A stretch of DNA of 64,000 nt, taken from IMG/VR virus record IMGVR_UViG_3300042502_001732, positions 62,001-126,000 of that record. One strand, written 5' to 3'. How positions within the stretch are numbered: the first letter of the stretch is position 1; each line of letters opens with the position of its first letter. Of the stretch, positions 1-8,848 are shown in pieces. Source of the stretch: a virus. A program made the translations under genes and the position numbers. The notes beneath the pieces were generated by a model that was not told the origin of the DNA, searched no databases, and saw only the letters and a program-made list of their open reading frames with translations.

Positions 1-581
1 GCCCAGTAAGTTCAGACGGTCGTTGGACTGCAGAGCGTAATATCACTTTCTATCAAAAGCTACTCATCGAAGCTGGTCGTATGGCCGCTCGTAACCGTAG
101 AGGCGCTGCTAACTTTGTTATCGCAACTCCTCGCGTTTGCACCATCCTTGAAATGCTTCCTGACTTCAAGACATTTGAAATCACTGGAAACGTTACAACC
201 GCTGGTGTCGGAGTATCCAAGGTAGGAACTGTAGGAAGCCGCTTCACAGTATATCGTGATACACGTACCGAAGTACAAAATCAAACTCTCTATTCACCGA
301 ACTACTATCGCAATAGTCCAAATTCTGGACAAGGCGTTGAGTATGCTCTTCTTGGATATAAGGGTTCTGAGTACTACGACACTGGTATCATCTATTGTCC
401 TTACATTCCGATCATGGTTCAAAGAACCATCGGACCAAATGATTTCGCTCCTCGCGTTGGTCTCATGACCCGTTATGGAATCGTTAATAATATCTTTGGT
501 GCGAATCTTTATTACCATCTGATCATTGTTAAAGGTCTTGGTGCAGCATTTACTCCTGGTACAGTTTCCACATACTTATAA
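1..581 (+). CDS. 23: Major capsid protein, gp23-like, C-terminal part
   Basis: The reading frame is open from the window edge (first full codon at 3), so the start lies outside. The last about 190 residues match the end of T4 gp23: a KGSEYYDTGIIYCPYIPI block, then a block ending in TRYGIV. In T4 this protein forms the hexameric head lattice after prohead proteolysis. The stop is followed by a clean terminator, so this ends a late transcript. The family call is firm; the N-terminus cannot be judged. Confidence 0.93.
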   Translation, partial: PVSSDGRWTAERNITFYQKLLIEAGRMAARNRRGAANFVIATPRVCTILEMLPDFKTFEITGNVTTAGVGVSKVGTVGSRFTVYRDTRTEVQNQTLYSPNYYRNSPNSGQGVEYALLGYKGSEYYDTGIIYCPYIPIMVQRTIGPNDFAPRVGLMTRYGIVNNIFGANLYYHLIIVKGLGAAFTPGTVSTYL

Positions 582-618
582 TGTGAACTGACTGAAGTAA
601 GTACTTCAAAAAGTCTAT

Positions 619-656
619 CAAACCATGGGGGCCGAAGACCCCATGGTTTCTTTTTA
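619..656 (+). terminator. Terminator after major capsid gene
   Basis: An 11-bp perfect stem (AAACCATGGGG with CCCCATGGTTT), an 8-base loop and a run of T. A classic intrinsic terminator isolating the capsid transcript from the homing endonuclease gene. Confidence 0.9.
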
Positions 657-690
657 TATATTTAATAATTGACAATATATTTGGATGTAA

Positions 691-698
691 TATAAATA
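691..698 (+). promoter_or_regulatory. Late promoter TATAAATA
   Basis: Exact T4-type late box, five bases before the ATG at 704. With T4 geometry the transcript would start on the A of the ATG. Confidence 0.7.
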
Positions 699-703
699 AT
701 TAT

Positions 704-2254
704 ATGGATATAAAAACTATCATTCAAAAAGAATCTGATGAAAAGTACAATGGATCTTTTAGATTTTTCAAAGAACAAAACTTAAAAAAGTTGGTAAGTG
801 AAAAGGGATTTAAATATATCAAATCTAAAATTTCTGAAGATTTACATTTTCCTATATCTTTAATGGTATATTGTTTTGTGAATGACATATACAAACATCC
901 CACATGTGTCTGCGGAAATAAACAAAAATTCAACACTGCTAAAAAAGAATTTTCAAAATATTGTTCTAATAAATGTAGATATGAAAATTTTTCAGATATT
1001 ATATCTGTTAGACAGCAAACAAATTTAAAAAAGTACGGATCTACTAATGTATTAGCCAGTGAATATGGTAAGAAAAAAATATTAGAAACTAACTTATCAA
1101 AATACGGTGTTTCTAATTACACAAAAACTAAAGAATTTAAAGAAAAAGTTAAAGGTAAAAGTAATTTAACTTCCGATGGTAAGAAAATGTTAATTGAAAA
1201 AATAAAAAGAAAACATTACGATTCCATTTTTACAAAGTATACAAATTTTATTCCATTGTTTAAATTTGAAGAATATGATGGAGTAAAAGGATATAAAAAA
1301 TATCCATGGTTTTGTAAAACATGTAACTCTAATTTTATATCATCTTTTGATAATGGTTGTGCTCCTATATGTGATAATTGCAAACCTAAAGGAACAGATT
1401 TAGAAATATTCATTAAGAAGTTTTTGGATAAATATAAAATTGAATATATATTCAGATATAGAAAATTAGAATCTGGAAGAGAAATTGATTTTTACATACC
1501 TTCTAAGAATTTAGGAATAGAAACCAGCGGATTATATTGGCATTCAACTGCAAATAAAACATATTCAAAAAATGATCATATTTCTAAATTAGAAGAATGT
1601 GAACATCAAGGAATAAATTTAATAAATATTTTCGCTGATGAAATTTATAACAAACCTAAAATTGTAATTAATAGATTAAAAAGTAAATTAAGTCTTGTAA
1701 AAAGAAAAATACCAGCCAGAAAATGTCAAGTTGGAAAAATTAGTAATATTCAATGTGAACATTTTTTAAAAAAATATCACATACAAGGAAGTATCAAAAC
1801 AAATATTAAATATGGCTTGTTTTATAAAACTCGTTTAGTTGCAGTTATGACATTTAACAAAGGAAGATTAGCAACTGGTAACAAATCAATAAATGGAATT
1901 TTTGAGCTTGGTAGATATGCAACAATAGCCAATTTTAATATTGTTGGAGGTGCTGGTAAATTATTATCTTTTTTCAAAAATCAACACAGTCCAGAAAAAA
2001 TTTATTCATATGCAGATAGAAGATGGAGCAATGGTAATCTTTATAAAAAATTGAATTTTAAATTAGATAAAGCAACTATTCCTAATTACTGGTATGTGAA
2101 AGATTTCAAAAACAGACTACATAGATTAAAATTTCAAAAAAATAATTTAAAACATTTTTTAAATTATGATGAACAAAAAACTGAAGAAATGATAATGAAA
2201 GAGTCTAAATTTTATAAAATATGGGATTGTGGATCTTTATTATTCATCTTATAA
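704..2254 (+). CDS. Vsr-like (EDxHD-type) homing endonuclease
   Basis: 516 residues, very AT-rich. The N-terminus has a zinc-finger-like CVCG...CSNKC module (about 66-90), then two KYG repeats (KKYGSTN, SKYGVSN) typical of DNA-binding parts of phage homing endonucleases. A Vsr-like nuclease core follows at about 235-320: LEIFI, REIDFYIP, LGIETSGLYWHS, then GINLINIFADE. The C-terminal half resembles the extension common in these freestanding enzymes. It sits as an insertion between the capsid and baseplate genes and has its own late promoter. Such genes spread by cutting homologous phage DNA. Confidence 0.8.
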   Translation: MDIKTIIQKESDEKYNGSFRFFKEQNLKKLVSEKGFKYIKSKISEDLHFPISLMVYCFVNDIYKHPTCVCGNKQKFNTAKKEFSKYCSNKCRYENFSDIISVRQQTNLKKYGSTNVLASEYGKKKILETNLSKYGVSNYTKTKEFKEKVKGKSNLTSDGKKMLIEKIKRKHYDSIFTKYTNFIPLFKFEEYDGVKGYKKYPWFCKTCNSNFISSFDNGCAPICDNCKPKGTDLEIFIKKFLDKYKIEYIFRYRKLESGREIDFYIPSKNLGIETSGLYWHSTANKTYSKNDHISKLEECEHQGINLINIFADEIYNKPKIVINRLKSKLSLVKRKIPARKCQVGKISNIQCEHFLKKYHIQGSIKTNIKYGLFYKTRLVAVMTFNKGRLATGNKSINGIFELGRYATIANFNIVGGAGKLLSFFKNQHSPEKIYSYADRRWSNGNLYKKLNFKLDKATIPNYWYVKDFKNRLHRLKFQKNNLKHFLNYDEQKTEEMIMKESKFYKIWDCGSLLFIL

Positions 2255-2276
2255 TATAAAAATTAAAAACAAATAA

Positions 2277-2283
2277 CTAAATA
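2277..2283 (+). promoter_or_regulatory. Late promoter CTAAATA
   Basis: T4-like late box exactly five bases upstream of the ATG at 2289. Confidence 0.6.
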
Positions 2284-2288
2284 ATATT

Positions 2289-2666
2289 ATGGCTAGTTAT
2301 ACATTCGACACGCAAATTTTATCAGCATCACAAGTGGGTATTGGAAATCCAATAGCTCCCGCCGATTCCTTTCCATTAACAGCGGTTGGTGTTGGAATCC
2401 TTGCTCTTTCTTCTACTCACCAAGGGCTCGCTTTTAACTCTCTTCCATTAAGTGCTCAAGTTGTTAGAACTACTGTCAGAGGCAGCGTTTTCAATATAAA
2501 CAGCGCTTATCATAATAAGCCCATGGCTTTGATTGAATTTGATAATACTTATACCGTATTCACTTTCAATTCATCAGCTCCAACATCGCAAGTTCTTTTA
2601 CTTTCTGGAACCAGAGATGTATCAACACCAGAGCATAGAAGAAAGTGGGTTTTGGGATATTATTAA
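2289..2666 (+). CDS. Hypothetical protein, probably structural
   Basis: 125 residues, not recognised. Rich in Ser, Thr, Val and Ala with alternating hydrophobics, suggesting beta structure; no signal peptide or membrane segment. It lies between capsid and baseplate genes, has its own late box and is followed by a terminator, so it is a single-gene late unit. A virion role is inferred from position only. Confidence 0.7.
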   Translation: MASYTFDTQILSASQVGIGNPIAPADSFPLTAVGVGILALSSTHQGLAFNSLPLSAQVVRTTVRGSVFNINSAYHNKPMALIEFDNTYTVFTFNSSAPTSQVLLLSGTRDVSTPEHRRKWVLGYY

Positions 2667-2694
2667 TACAATAAACATTCAAATTTAAATATTA

Positions 2695-2722
2695 AACGCC
2701 AGATTAATTTCTGGTGTTTTTT
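2695..2722 (+). terminator. Terminator
   Basis: ACGCCAG / CTGGTGT stem (one G-T pair), 8-base loop, then six T. It ends the 2289-2666 transcript. Confidence 0.8.
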
Positions 2723-2731
2723 ATTATATAG

Positions 2732-2738
2732 TTAAATA
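2732..2738 (+). promoter_or_regulatory. Late promoter TTAAATA
   Basis: Late box seven bases before the ATG at 2746. Confidence 0.55.
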
Positions 2739-2745
2739 ATAATAC

Positions 2746-3465
2746 ATGTTTATCGGAGGTTCAGGAAGCGGTAATGAATTTAGTAAAAACGATCAAGGTT
2801 TTTATAGAGGAATTGTTGTTAAAAACAACGATCCCCTTCGTTTAAATAGAATTAAAATTTACATTTCCGAATTATCAAACCAGCCTTTCGAAGAGTGGTT
2901 TGATTCATATGATGAAATTGAAGTAAAAACACCTGGTGAAAATAATACAGATGACAAATGGTCAGATGTTAATATTTTTGAAGAAATATCAAAAAACATT
3001 CCATGGGCTGAACCTTGTTATCCAATTATAGGAGAAAGTGGAAACAGTAGATATTATAAAGATGGTAAAATAGTAACCATATCTGATTGTAATTATCTTG
3101 AAGGATTTGAAGTTATAAATGATGAGCCTCCATCTTTAGAAAAAGGATCATTTGCGCCATCATTTATATATGAAAATGGCGGTACATATATTGGAGATGC
3201 TTTTTCTAATCCAACTGCTAATTTTTCAGCACAATGCAATCCTTATAGTTTTTTATATAAACCATCATCACACACAAACAAAGCAAAGGGCGTTTTTGGT
3301 ATTCCAGAAGTAGGTTCTAAAGTTTGGGTATTCCATTGGCAAGGAGATTTCAATTTCCCTGTTTATTTTGGAACTATGAAAGATTATAGAGAACTCACAT
3401 TAATCAATGATACTGATAATACAACAAAAATGAGCCCATCATATCCTGTTGATTTTGAAAATTAA
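2746..3465 (+). CDS. 5: Baseplate hub protein with gp5-type OB fold
   Basis: 239 residues. The start FYRGIVVKNNDPLRLNRIKI and the later FGIPEVGSKVWVFHWQ plus FPVYFGTM are the hallmark strands of the OB domain that opens T4 gp5 and related gpV/VgrG hub proteins. No lysozyme domain is present, unlike T4 gp5. The next gene carries the likely needle part, so the hub appears split into two proteins. It acts in the tail baseplate during membrane puncture. Confidence 0.75.
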   Translation: MFIGGSGSGNEFSKNDQGFYRGIVVKNNDPLRLNRIKIYISELSNQPFEEWFDSYDEIEVKTPGENNTDDKWSDVNIFEEISKNIPWAEPCYPIIGESGNSRYYKDGKIVTISDCNYLEGFEVINDEPPSLEKGSFAPSFIYENGGTYIGDAFSNPTANFSAQCNPYSFLYKPSSHTNKAKGVFGIPEVGSKVWVFHWQGDFNFPVYFGTMKDYRELTLINDTDNTTKMSPSYPVDFEN

Positions 3466-3468
3466 ACC

Positions 3469-3475
3469 TTAAATA
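3469..3475 (+). promoter_or_regulatory. Late promoter TTAAATA
   Basis: Late box six bases before the GTG at 3482; it supports that unusual start. Confidence 0.55.
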
Positions 3476-3481
3476 ATTCAA

Positions 3482-5077
3482 GTGTCTTTAAGATATAAAA
3501 ATAGAACAATTATAAATCAAAGGGGGGGTTCGATAGATATTGATAACTCTACCGAAAAAGAAAAAATACAAATCTCTCATAGAAGCGGAAGTAATTTAAA
3601 TTTTACAAATATAGTTACAAGCGAATTAGCTTCTAATAATAAACAATTAATTGTAATAAACGATAATTATAAAACTGTAGGTGGTACAGATTCAGAATAT
3701 GTAGTAAAAGACAAAATAGAAAGAGTTGGAGAAAATTCATATTCATTTAAAGGAACTTATGGAGATTCAGAAATAGACGCATTTAAACAATGGAAAGCTG
3801 CATATAAAACAATAGCAAATGCTAATTCCAGATTTAAAATTAATAGAGGCGGCGCAAGCTTTCCAAACGGTCCAACTACACCAACAAGTGGAACTAGATC
3901 TTCAAATCCAACATTAAATCAAACTATCGTTCCAGTTGAAAATAATTTCGGAGGATACATTAAAACACCTATTAGAAATGCATCAACAGATGAAGTTGTT
4001 GATTATGTTCCTATGCCATATAGGGACACAGAACCAGCAACTCCGAAAGATGTAACCACATCTGATGTCGATTTGGCTGCGGGTGTTAATGGATCTGCTG
4101 CTCCTGGTGTTTTAGAATTTGGATCTTCTAATTCAGCAGCTACCGAAGACGGATCTTGGACACCCAACACGCAGTCTACTAATATTGGAAACTCTATAAA
4201 AAATTTACAAGATAGTGCTTTAAACGCTATAGAAGCACAAATGGGAAATGGTGGTGATGATATTTCATTCGTTAAAAGAAATAAATCAGATACCGTTGGT
4301 GCTATTTTCAATGATTATCCATCTATAAGAATAGATACCAAAGGAAGAAGTCAACCAATAGAAGTTGTAGTATCAGCATCAGGCGCTTTCAAAAATCACG
4401 ATTATGTACCAATTGTTGAAGATATTGATAATTCTTCAACATTTCCGTGTGGAAATGAAAATAAAACAGTGGGAAATAAATATAATTTAAATGTAGGATC
4501 GGGAGGAATTAATTTAAAATCCACGGGCTCTATTGAATTAGGAGGTAGTAATTTAAAAATGGGATTCCAAAAAGTTAATATAAGTGCTCTTCATGGTATA
4601 CACTTACATTCAGAAAGCGTTGTTGAATTAGTATCATTAAAATCTATATCTTTAAGAACAAACAGACAGGTTTATATAGAAAGTTCATTAGGTGTTAAAA
4701 ATAATACAATAATTGGTGGAGGTCTTTATACAGAAGGTGAAGTTTATCTACATCATATAACTGCACCAATCGAAATTCAACAAACTTTAGATACTACATT
4801 GTACGGTAGATTCAATTGCACAGCCCCAAGAACACTTCCAATCGGTGAAGTATTTGATCCAGAATGGGGATGGTTAACTGTTTATGCATTGGCTGATGAT
4901 AATTTGATTATAAATTATCCACACAGTCATCATTTCCCAAATCTTCCTTTGAGATTAACAAGTTCAAATTCAGATGTTCGTAAATTTGCAGCTAATGAGA
5001 GAATAAACACACACGGTGCTTTTTCTACAGCATTAGCTCAAAAACACGAAAGAAGAAGGGCTGAAGTTGCTCCTTAA
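3482..5077 (+). CDS. Baseplate hub / tail needle-like protein
   Basis: 531 residues from a GTG placed six bases after a late box. The early segment (SIDIDNSTEKEKIQISHRSG, about 14-33) resembles the beta-prism region of gp5/VgrG proteins. Residues about 330-440 are short beta repeats (INLKSTGSIELGGSNLKMG, then HGIHLHSESVVELVSLKSIS) like a trimeric beta-helix. The C-terminal region is His-rich (PHSHHFPNLP). Following the OB-fold gene, it probably completes the puncturing device. A tail-spike role is an alternative. Confidence 0.6.
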   Translation: MSLRYKNRTIINQRGGSIDIDNSTEKEKIQISHRSGSNLNFTNIVTSELASNNKQLIVINDNYKTVGGTDSEYVVKDKIERVGENSYSFKGTYGDSEIDAFKQWKAAYKTIANANSRFKINRGGASFPNGPTTPTSGTRSSNPTLNQTIVPVENNFGGYIKTPIRNASTDEVVDYVPMPYRDTEPATPKDVTTSDVDLAAGVNGSAAPGVLEFGSSNSAATEDGSWTPNTQSTNIGNSIKNLQDSALNAIEAQMGNGGDDISFVKRNKSDTVGAIFNDYPSIRIDTKGRSQPIEVVVSASGAFKNHDYVPIVEDIDNSSTFPCGNENKTVGNKYNLNVGSGGINLKSTGSIELGGSNLKMGFQKVNISALHGIHLHSESVVELVSLKSISLRTNRQVYIESSLGVKNNTIIGGGLYTEGEVYLHHITAPIEIQQTLDTTLYGRFNCTAPRTLPIGEVFDPEWGWLTVYALADDNLIINYPHSHHFPNLPLRLTSSNSDVRKFAANERINTHGAFSTALAQKHERRRAEVAP

Positions 5078-5722
5078 TCAAACAATCTCATCGATTATTC
5101 CAAATTCTAAACATTCATCAGCGGTTAGCCAAATATCTTTCTTCAAAAGATCATCCAATTTTTTCATTGGAATTTTAGTAGTTTCTTTATAAAAAGACTT
5201 GATAAGTTTCATTAATGTTGTGGAGTTATAAAATTCATCCTCCATTTCACTAAATTTTCCATACATTCCACCACTTAATTGATGAATTAAAAGATGTGCA
5301 TGTTTTCCCATAAATCTTTTATTACCAATTGCTGAAATTAAAGTACCAGCACTTGCTACTGAACCATCAACATGCGTATATACTTTAGATTTCATTTTTC
5401 TAATTATATCAACAGTTGAAAATGCTGGGAAGATTTCTCCACCGTATGTGCATAAATGCAAGTGGCAAACTGGATCAAAACAATCACCCAATGCATTTTT
5501 GGTATTTTGTAATTTAACATCTATTTCCAGCAAAAGCTTATTCAATTCCAAAATTGAATTGGCATCTATATCAGAATAGAATAATATTTTATTTTCTAAA
5601 ACTTTAATATTAGACTGAACTGACCATCCTTCATTTGCAGATGGTGTTTGAAGGTTTAAAAATATTGGTTGATTTTGAGGAGCTTCCTCCTCTTTGTTTG
5701 CTTTATATACCCAGTTTTTCAT
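5078..5722 (-). CDS. ClpP-like serine protease
   Basis: 214 residues from the ATG at 5722; a GTG at 5749 would extend it into nrdA. The ClpP fold is shown by HLCTYGGEIFPAFS (oxyanion-type Gly-Gly), the nucleophile in DGSVASAGTLIS and the His in HLLIHQLSGGMYG. It ends in the WLTADECLEFGIIDEI signature of ClpP C-termini. It is the last gene of the leftward nrdB-nrdA-clpP operon, 16 bases after nrdA. It may supply a host Clp ATPase partner or act alone; a head-maturation role is possible but unproven. Confidence 0.85.
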   Translation of the reverse strand: MKNWVYKANKEEEAPQNQPIFLNLQTPSANEGWSVQSNIKVLENKILFYSDIDANSILELNKLLLEIDVKLQNTKNALGDCFDPVCHLHLCTYGGEIFPAFSTVDIIRKMKSKVYTHVDGSVASAGTLISAIGNKRFMGKHAHLLIHQLSGGMYGKFSEMEDEFYNSTTLMKLIKSFYKETTKIPMKKLDDLLKKDIWLTADECLEFGIIDEIV

Positions 5723-5738
5723 ATGTTTAATTTGTTTA

Positions 5739-7388
5739 TTATGATTCACAAGTGGAACAAGTTAAAATTGATCTTGCTAATTCTTGAGACGGATTTGAAC
5801 TTCTTTGATAATATAATCCTTTTATACCTTGCTCCCATGCAAAAATCATAAGCTCGTTGACTTCTTTGGGTTTTGCGTTAGGAGGTATCATCAAGTTAAG
5901 AGATTGACCTTGATCAATAAATTTTTGTCTTTGTGCAGCTTGTATGATAATTTCCTTTTGAGAAATTTCACCAAACGTTTTAAAAACATCTTTTTCTTCT
6001 TGAGAAAGAAAATCTAAATGTTGAACTGATCCACCTTTGATAAGAATAGATTTCCAAGTTTCTTGATCGTTCTTTTCTTTACTCTTTAAAAGATTTTCCA
6101 AATGTGGATTTTTAAAAGTAAATTTACCTTTAGCAAGATCTTTAACAAAATAATTACTATTCAATGGTTCTATTGATGGAGAAGATTGACCTAAAATAAA
6201 CGAACTGCTTGTAGTTGGTGCAACTGCTAGTGTTGTTGTATTTCTTCTATTGTATCCTTCTAAAATAGGAGCCTCGCCAAAAATTCCAGCAAGCTCTTCA
6301 GAAGCTTTATCAGAATGCTTACGAATATGTTTCCAAATTTCCATATTCAATATTTTTGCATCCATTGATTCAAATGCCATCATTTTGGATTGTAATAAAG
6401 AATGCCATCCAAGAACTCCAACACCAAGCGCTCTTTGATTAATTGCGAATCGTCTAGGAGCTTCCATGAATTTAATACCATCTGTTTTTTCAATAAATTC
6501 TGTCATTACAGCATCCAAGAAATAAACCAAAACTTCAACAGCATCAGTATCTTTCCATTCTTCCCATCTTTCAAGATTTAGTGAAGATAAATCACAAACG
6601 AAAGATTCATCTTCAGAGTTAGAAAGCATTATTTCATTACAAAGATTAGAATTATTAATTTTTAATCCTTTATCTTTATAAACTTGTGGAGCTTGGTTAT
6701 TAGCATTATCAGAAAAGAAAATATAAGGATATCCAGATTCAAATCTCTTTTTAATTACCTGTCCCCATATTTTACGAGCCTGTTTATCTCCATCGATCAT
6801 TTTTTTCATCCATTCATCTGAAACACAAACGCCGACAGACATTTCTTGAATTTCATGACCTTCTCCTCTAATCTTTAAAAATTCTTCAATATCTGGATGA
6901 TCAACAGGAAGATAAGCAGCAAATGAACCACGTCGAACATTACCCTGCGACACAACGTTCATAAGCTTATCATAAAGCTCCATAAAATGAATAGAACCAG
7001 TAGAACTACCACCTGATGATATCGCGGCTCCACGACCTCTCAAGGCTCCAAAATAAGCACTTGTCCCGCCACCACCTTTGGTCATTTGACCGACTTCGGC
7101 AACTTTTTCTAAAATAGAAACCATGGTGTCTCCTATATAACTTCCAAAACATGAAATAGGCAATCCTCGTTCGCGTCCAAAATTACTCCAAATTGGACTT
7201 GATAAAGAATAATATCCTTTAGACATATAATCATAGAATTTATCTGAAAATCCTTCTATACCTAATAGGCTTTGCGCTCTATCAGCTATATCTTGAATTC
7301 TTTGTTCTGGTGTTTCGCCTTCTATTAAATATCCTCTTTCGAGAAATTTCCTTGAGTCTTTATTGAGCCAATATATATTCTGTGTCAT
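5739..7388 (-). CDS. nrdA: Ribonucleotide reductase, class Ia large subunit
   Basis: 549 residues, shorter than bacterial NrdA because the N-terminal ATP-cone is missing. Seen directly: PISCFGSYIGD (first redox Cys), NLCNEIML (Asn, radical Cys and Glu of the active site), CDLSSLNL (second redox Cys), GLYYQRSS (tyrosine pair of the radical path) and a C-terminal CSTCES swinging-arm pair. It reduces ribonucleotides to make dNTPs for phage replication. Three bases separate it from nrdB. Confidence 0.95.
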   Translation of the reverse strand: MTQNIYWLNKDSRKFLERGYLIEGETPEQRIQDIADRAQSLLGIEGFSDKFYDYMSKGYYSLSSPIWSNFGRERGLPISCFGSYIGDTMVSILEKVAEVGQMTKGGGGTSAYFGALRGRGAAISSGGSSTGSIHFMELYDKLMNVVSQGNVRRGSFAAYLPVDHPDIEEFLKIRGEGHEIQEMSVGVCVSDEWMKKMIDGDKQARKIWGQVIKKRFESGYPYIFFSDNANNQAPQVYKDKGLKINNSNLCNEIMLSNSEDESFVCDLSSLNLERWEEWKDTDAVEVLVYFLDAVMTEFIEKTDGIKFMEAPRRFAINQRALGVGVLGWHSLLQSKMMAFESMDAKILNMEIWKHIRKHSDKASEELAGIFGEAPILEGYNRRNTTTLAVAPTTSSSFILGQSSPSIEPLNSNYFVKDLAKGKFTFKNPHLENLLKSKEKNDQETWKSILIKGGSVQHLDFLSQEEKDVFKTFGEISQKEIIIQAAQRQKFIDQGQSLNLMIPPNAKPKEVNELMIFAWEQGIKGLYYQRSSNPSQELARSILTCSTCES

Positions 7389-7391
7389 AAA

Positions 7392-8411
7392 TTAAAATAA
7401 GTCGTCTTCTGAAAATGATTGATTTTTCTTTGAATATTCTGTTGGTCTAGAATGGAAAAAATCAGTCATGTTATTGCCAAGTAATTCTTCATCAAACCAA
7501 GTGGTAGAAGATACTAATTCTTCATCGATTTCAAACACTTTTGAAAATCCTATTTGACTTAATGATTCGTTGATTCGGTTTTTGATGAATTCTTTAAGAA
7601 TATTAGCAGACAATCCTGGTTCGTCAATACCATTAACCATCCAATCTACAATTTTAGCTTCGGATTTGAATGCTTCTTGAGCTTCCATTAAAATTCTTTC
7701 TTCTAATTCTTGATCAAACAATTCAGGCAATTCCTCACGAATAGTGTTAATAATTTGTATACCAACCAAAGCATGAATATTTTCTTCATTACGAGTATAC
7801 TTAACTTGTTGATCTGTATCTTTCAACACGTTTTTAAATCTTGCAAACCAATTGATAACATAGAATTGTGAAAATAAAGAAACATTTTCAACGAACAGTG
7901 TGAATAAAATCAATGCGTATAAATATTGTTTCTTTGAATCTTTATAAAATTTATGAGTATATTTTTTTAAATATTTCACTCTGCCTTGAATCCACTCAAG
8001 TTTAAGATTTTCTTCAAAAATATCCTCTAATTCTAAAACGCTCAACAAACGCTCATATGCACTGTTGTGAATAACTTCCACATTAGCCATAACATATCCA
8101 AGATCTTGAAGAGATGGATGTGGGAGATTATCTCCCAATTTGGCCCAAAATGTTTTAACAGCAACTTCGATTTGTCCAATTGCAGAAAGAGTTCTTATGA
8201 TGATTTCTCTTTCTTGCTCTGTCAATTCTACTTTAAACTGTTGTACATCAGATTTAAAATTAAACTCTTTATCAGTCCAAAAGCCATTTTGCATTGCTTC
8301 AATAAATTGTTCTGTCCACGGATATCTGTTTGGTTTTCTGCTTATTTGCTCTTGGAATATGTTCATTTTTGTTTCCTCTAAATTCGTTTTCAATAATGTA
8401 TCGTCATTCAT
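7392..8411 (-). CDS. nrdB: Ribonucleotide reductase, class Ia small subunit
   Basis: 339 residues from the ATG at 8411; a TTG at 8468 in the same frame would add 19 residues. Di-iron ligands are visible: FWTDKEF, IGQIEVAVKTFW, VEVIHNSAYERL (Glu, His and the radical Tyr), LFVENVSLF and RNEENIHALVG. It generates the tyrosyl radical for NrdA. It precedes nrdA, the reverse of the T4 order, and the operon runs against the surrounding late genes. Confidence 0.93.
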   Translation of the reverse strand: MNDDTLLKTNLEETKMNIFQEQISRKPNRYPWTEQFIEAMQNGFWTDKEFNFKSDVQQFKVELTEQEREIIIRTLSAIGQIEVAVKTFWAKLGDNLPHPSLQDLGYVMANVEVIHNSAYERLLSVLELEDIFEENLKLEWIQGRVKYLKKYTHKFYKDSKKQYLYALILFTLFVENVSLFSQFYVINWFARFKNVLKDTDQQVKYTRNEENIHALVGIQIINTIREELPELFDQELEERILMEAQEAFKSEAKIVDWMVNGIDEPGLSANILKEFIKNRINESLSQIGFSKVFEIDEELVSSTTWFDEELLGNNMTDFFHSRPTEYSKKNQSFSEDDLF

Positions 8412-8494
8412 AAAATTGTCAATTAAGCTTTTTGTTTGATTATTTAGTTGGCTATTTTTGTCTTTCAAAAAACATTTTTTATCATTCCGTTTAA

Positions 8495-8501
8495 TTAAAT
8501 A
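8495..8501 (+). promoter_or_regulatory. Late promoter TTAAATA
   Basis: Late box nine bases before the ATG at 8511. Confidence 0.5.
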
Positions 8502-8510
8502 AAGATAATC

Positions 8511-8843
8511 ATGAGTGATAAATGGATTGAAGAATTAAGCTTACTTTATGAATCAGATCCCAGACAAATAACACCACATAGAGCATCTGGAATGGGTCCA
8601 GAAGCATACGATCCTAGAAACTCATGGAGTGGTAAAGTTGGAATTTCTGATGGCACAGCAAGCACTAGAGCGGCTGCTACGCCATATCAACAATCTTTTA
8701 TTGGAGAGATGGAAGAAGATGAAAATAAAATAATGTCTGCTATACAAAAAATAGAAGACCAATTTAATTCTAATTCTGATAAAGACAAAAGCGTTAGATA
8801 TGCATTGGGTCTTCTTAAAAAAGAATTAAAGCGCAAGCTTTAA
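8511..8843 (+). CDS. Hypothetical protein with capsid-tag-like N-terminus
   Basis: 110 residues. The first 15 residues (MSDKWIEELSLLYES) match the tag pattern shared by many late proteins here and contain LYE, a (L/I)xE motif. The rest is polar with a helical C-terminus (IQKIEDQFNSN ... LGLLKKELKRKL). Function unknown; packaging in the head is inferred from the tag. Confidence 0.75.
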   Translation: MSDKWIEELSLLYESDPRQITPHRASGMGPEAYDPRNSWSGKVGISDGTASTRAAATPYQQSFIGEMEEDENKIMSAIQKIEDQFNSNSDKDKSVRYALGLLKKELKRKL

Positions 8844-8848
8844 TAAAT

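Noticed and set aside
5078-5722. ClpP-like gene as the phage prohead protease
   Set aside because: The fold is ClpP, not the T4 gp21 type, and it lies with nrdAB; the true prohead protease is probably outside the window.
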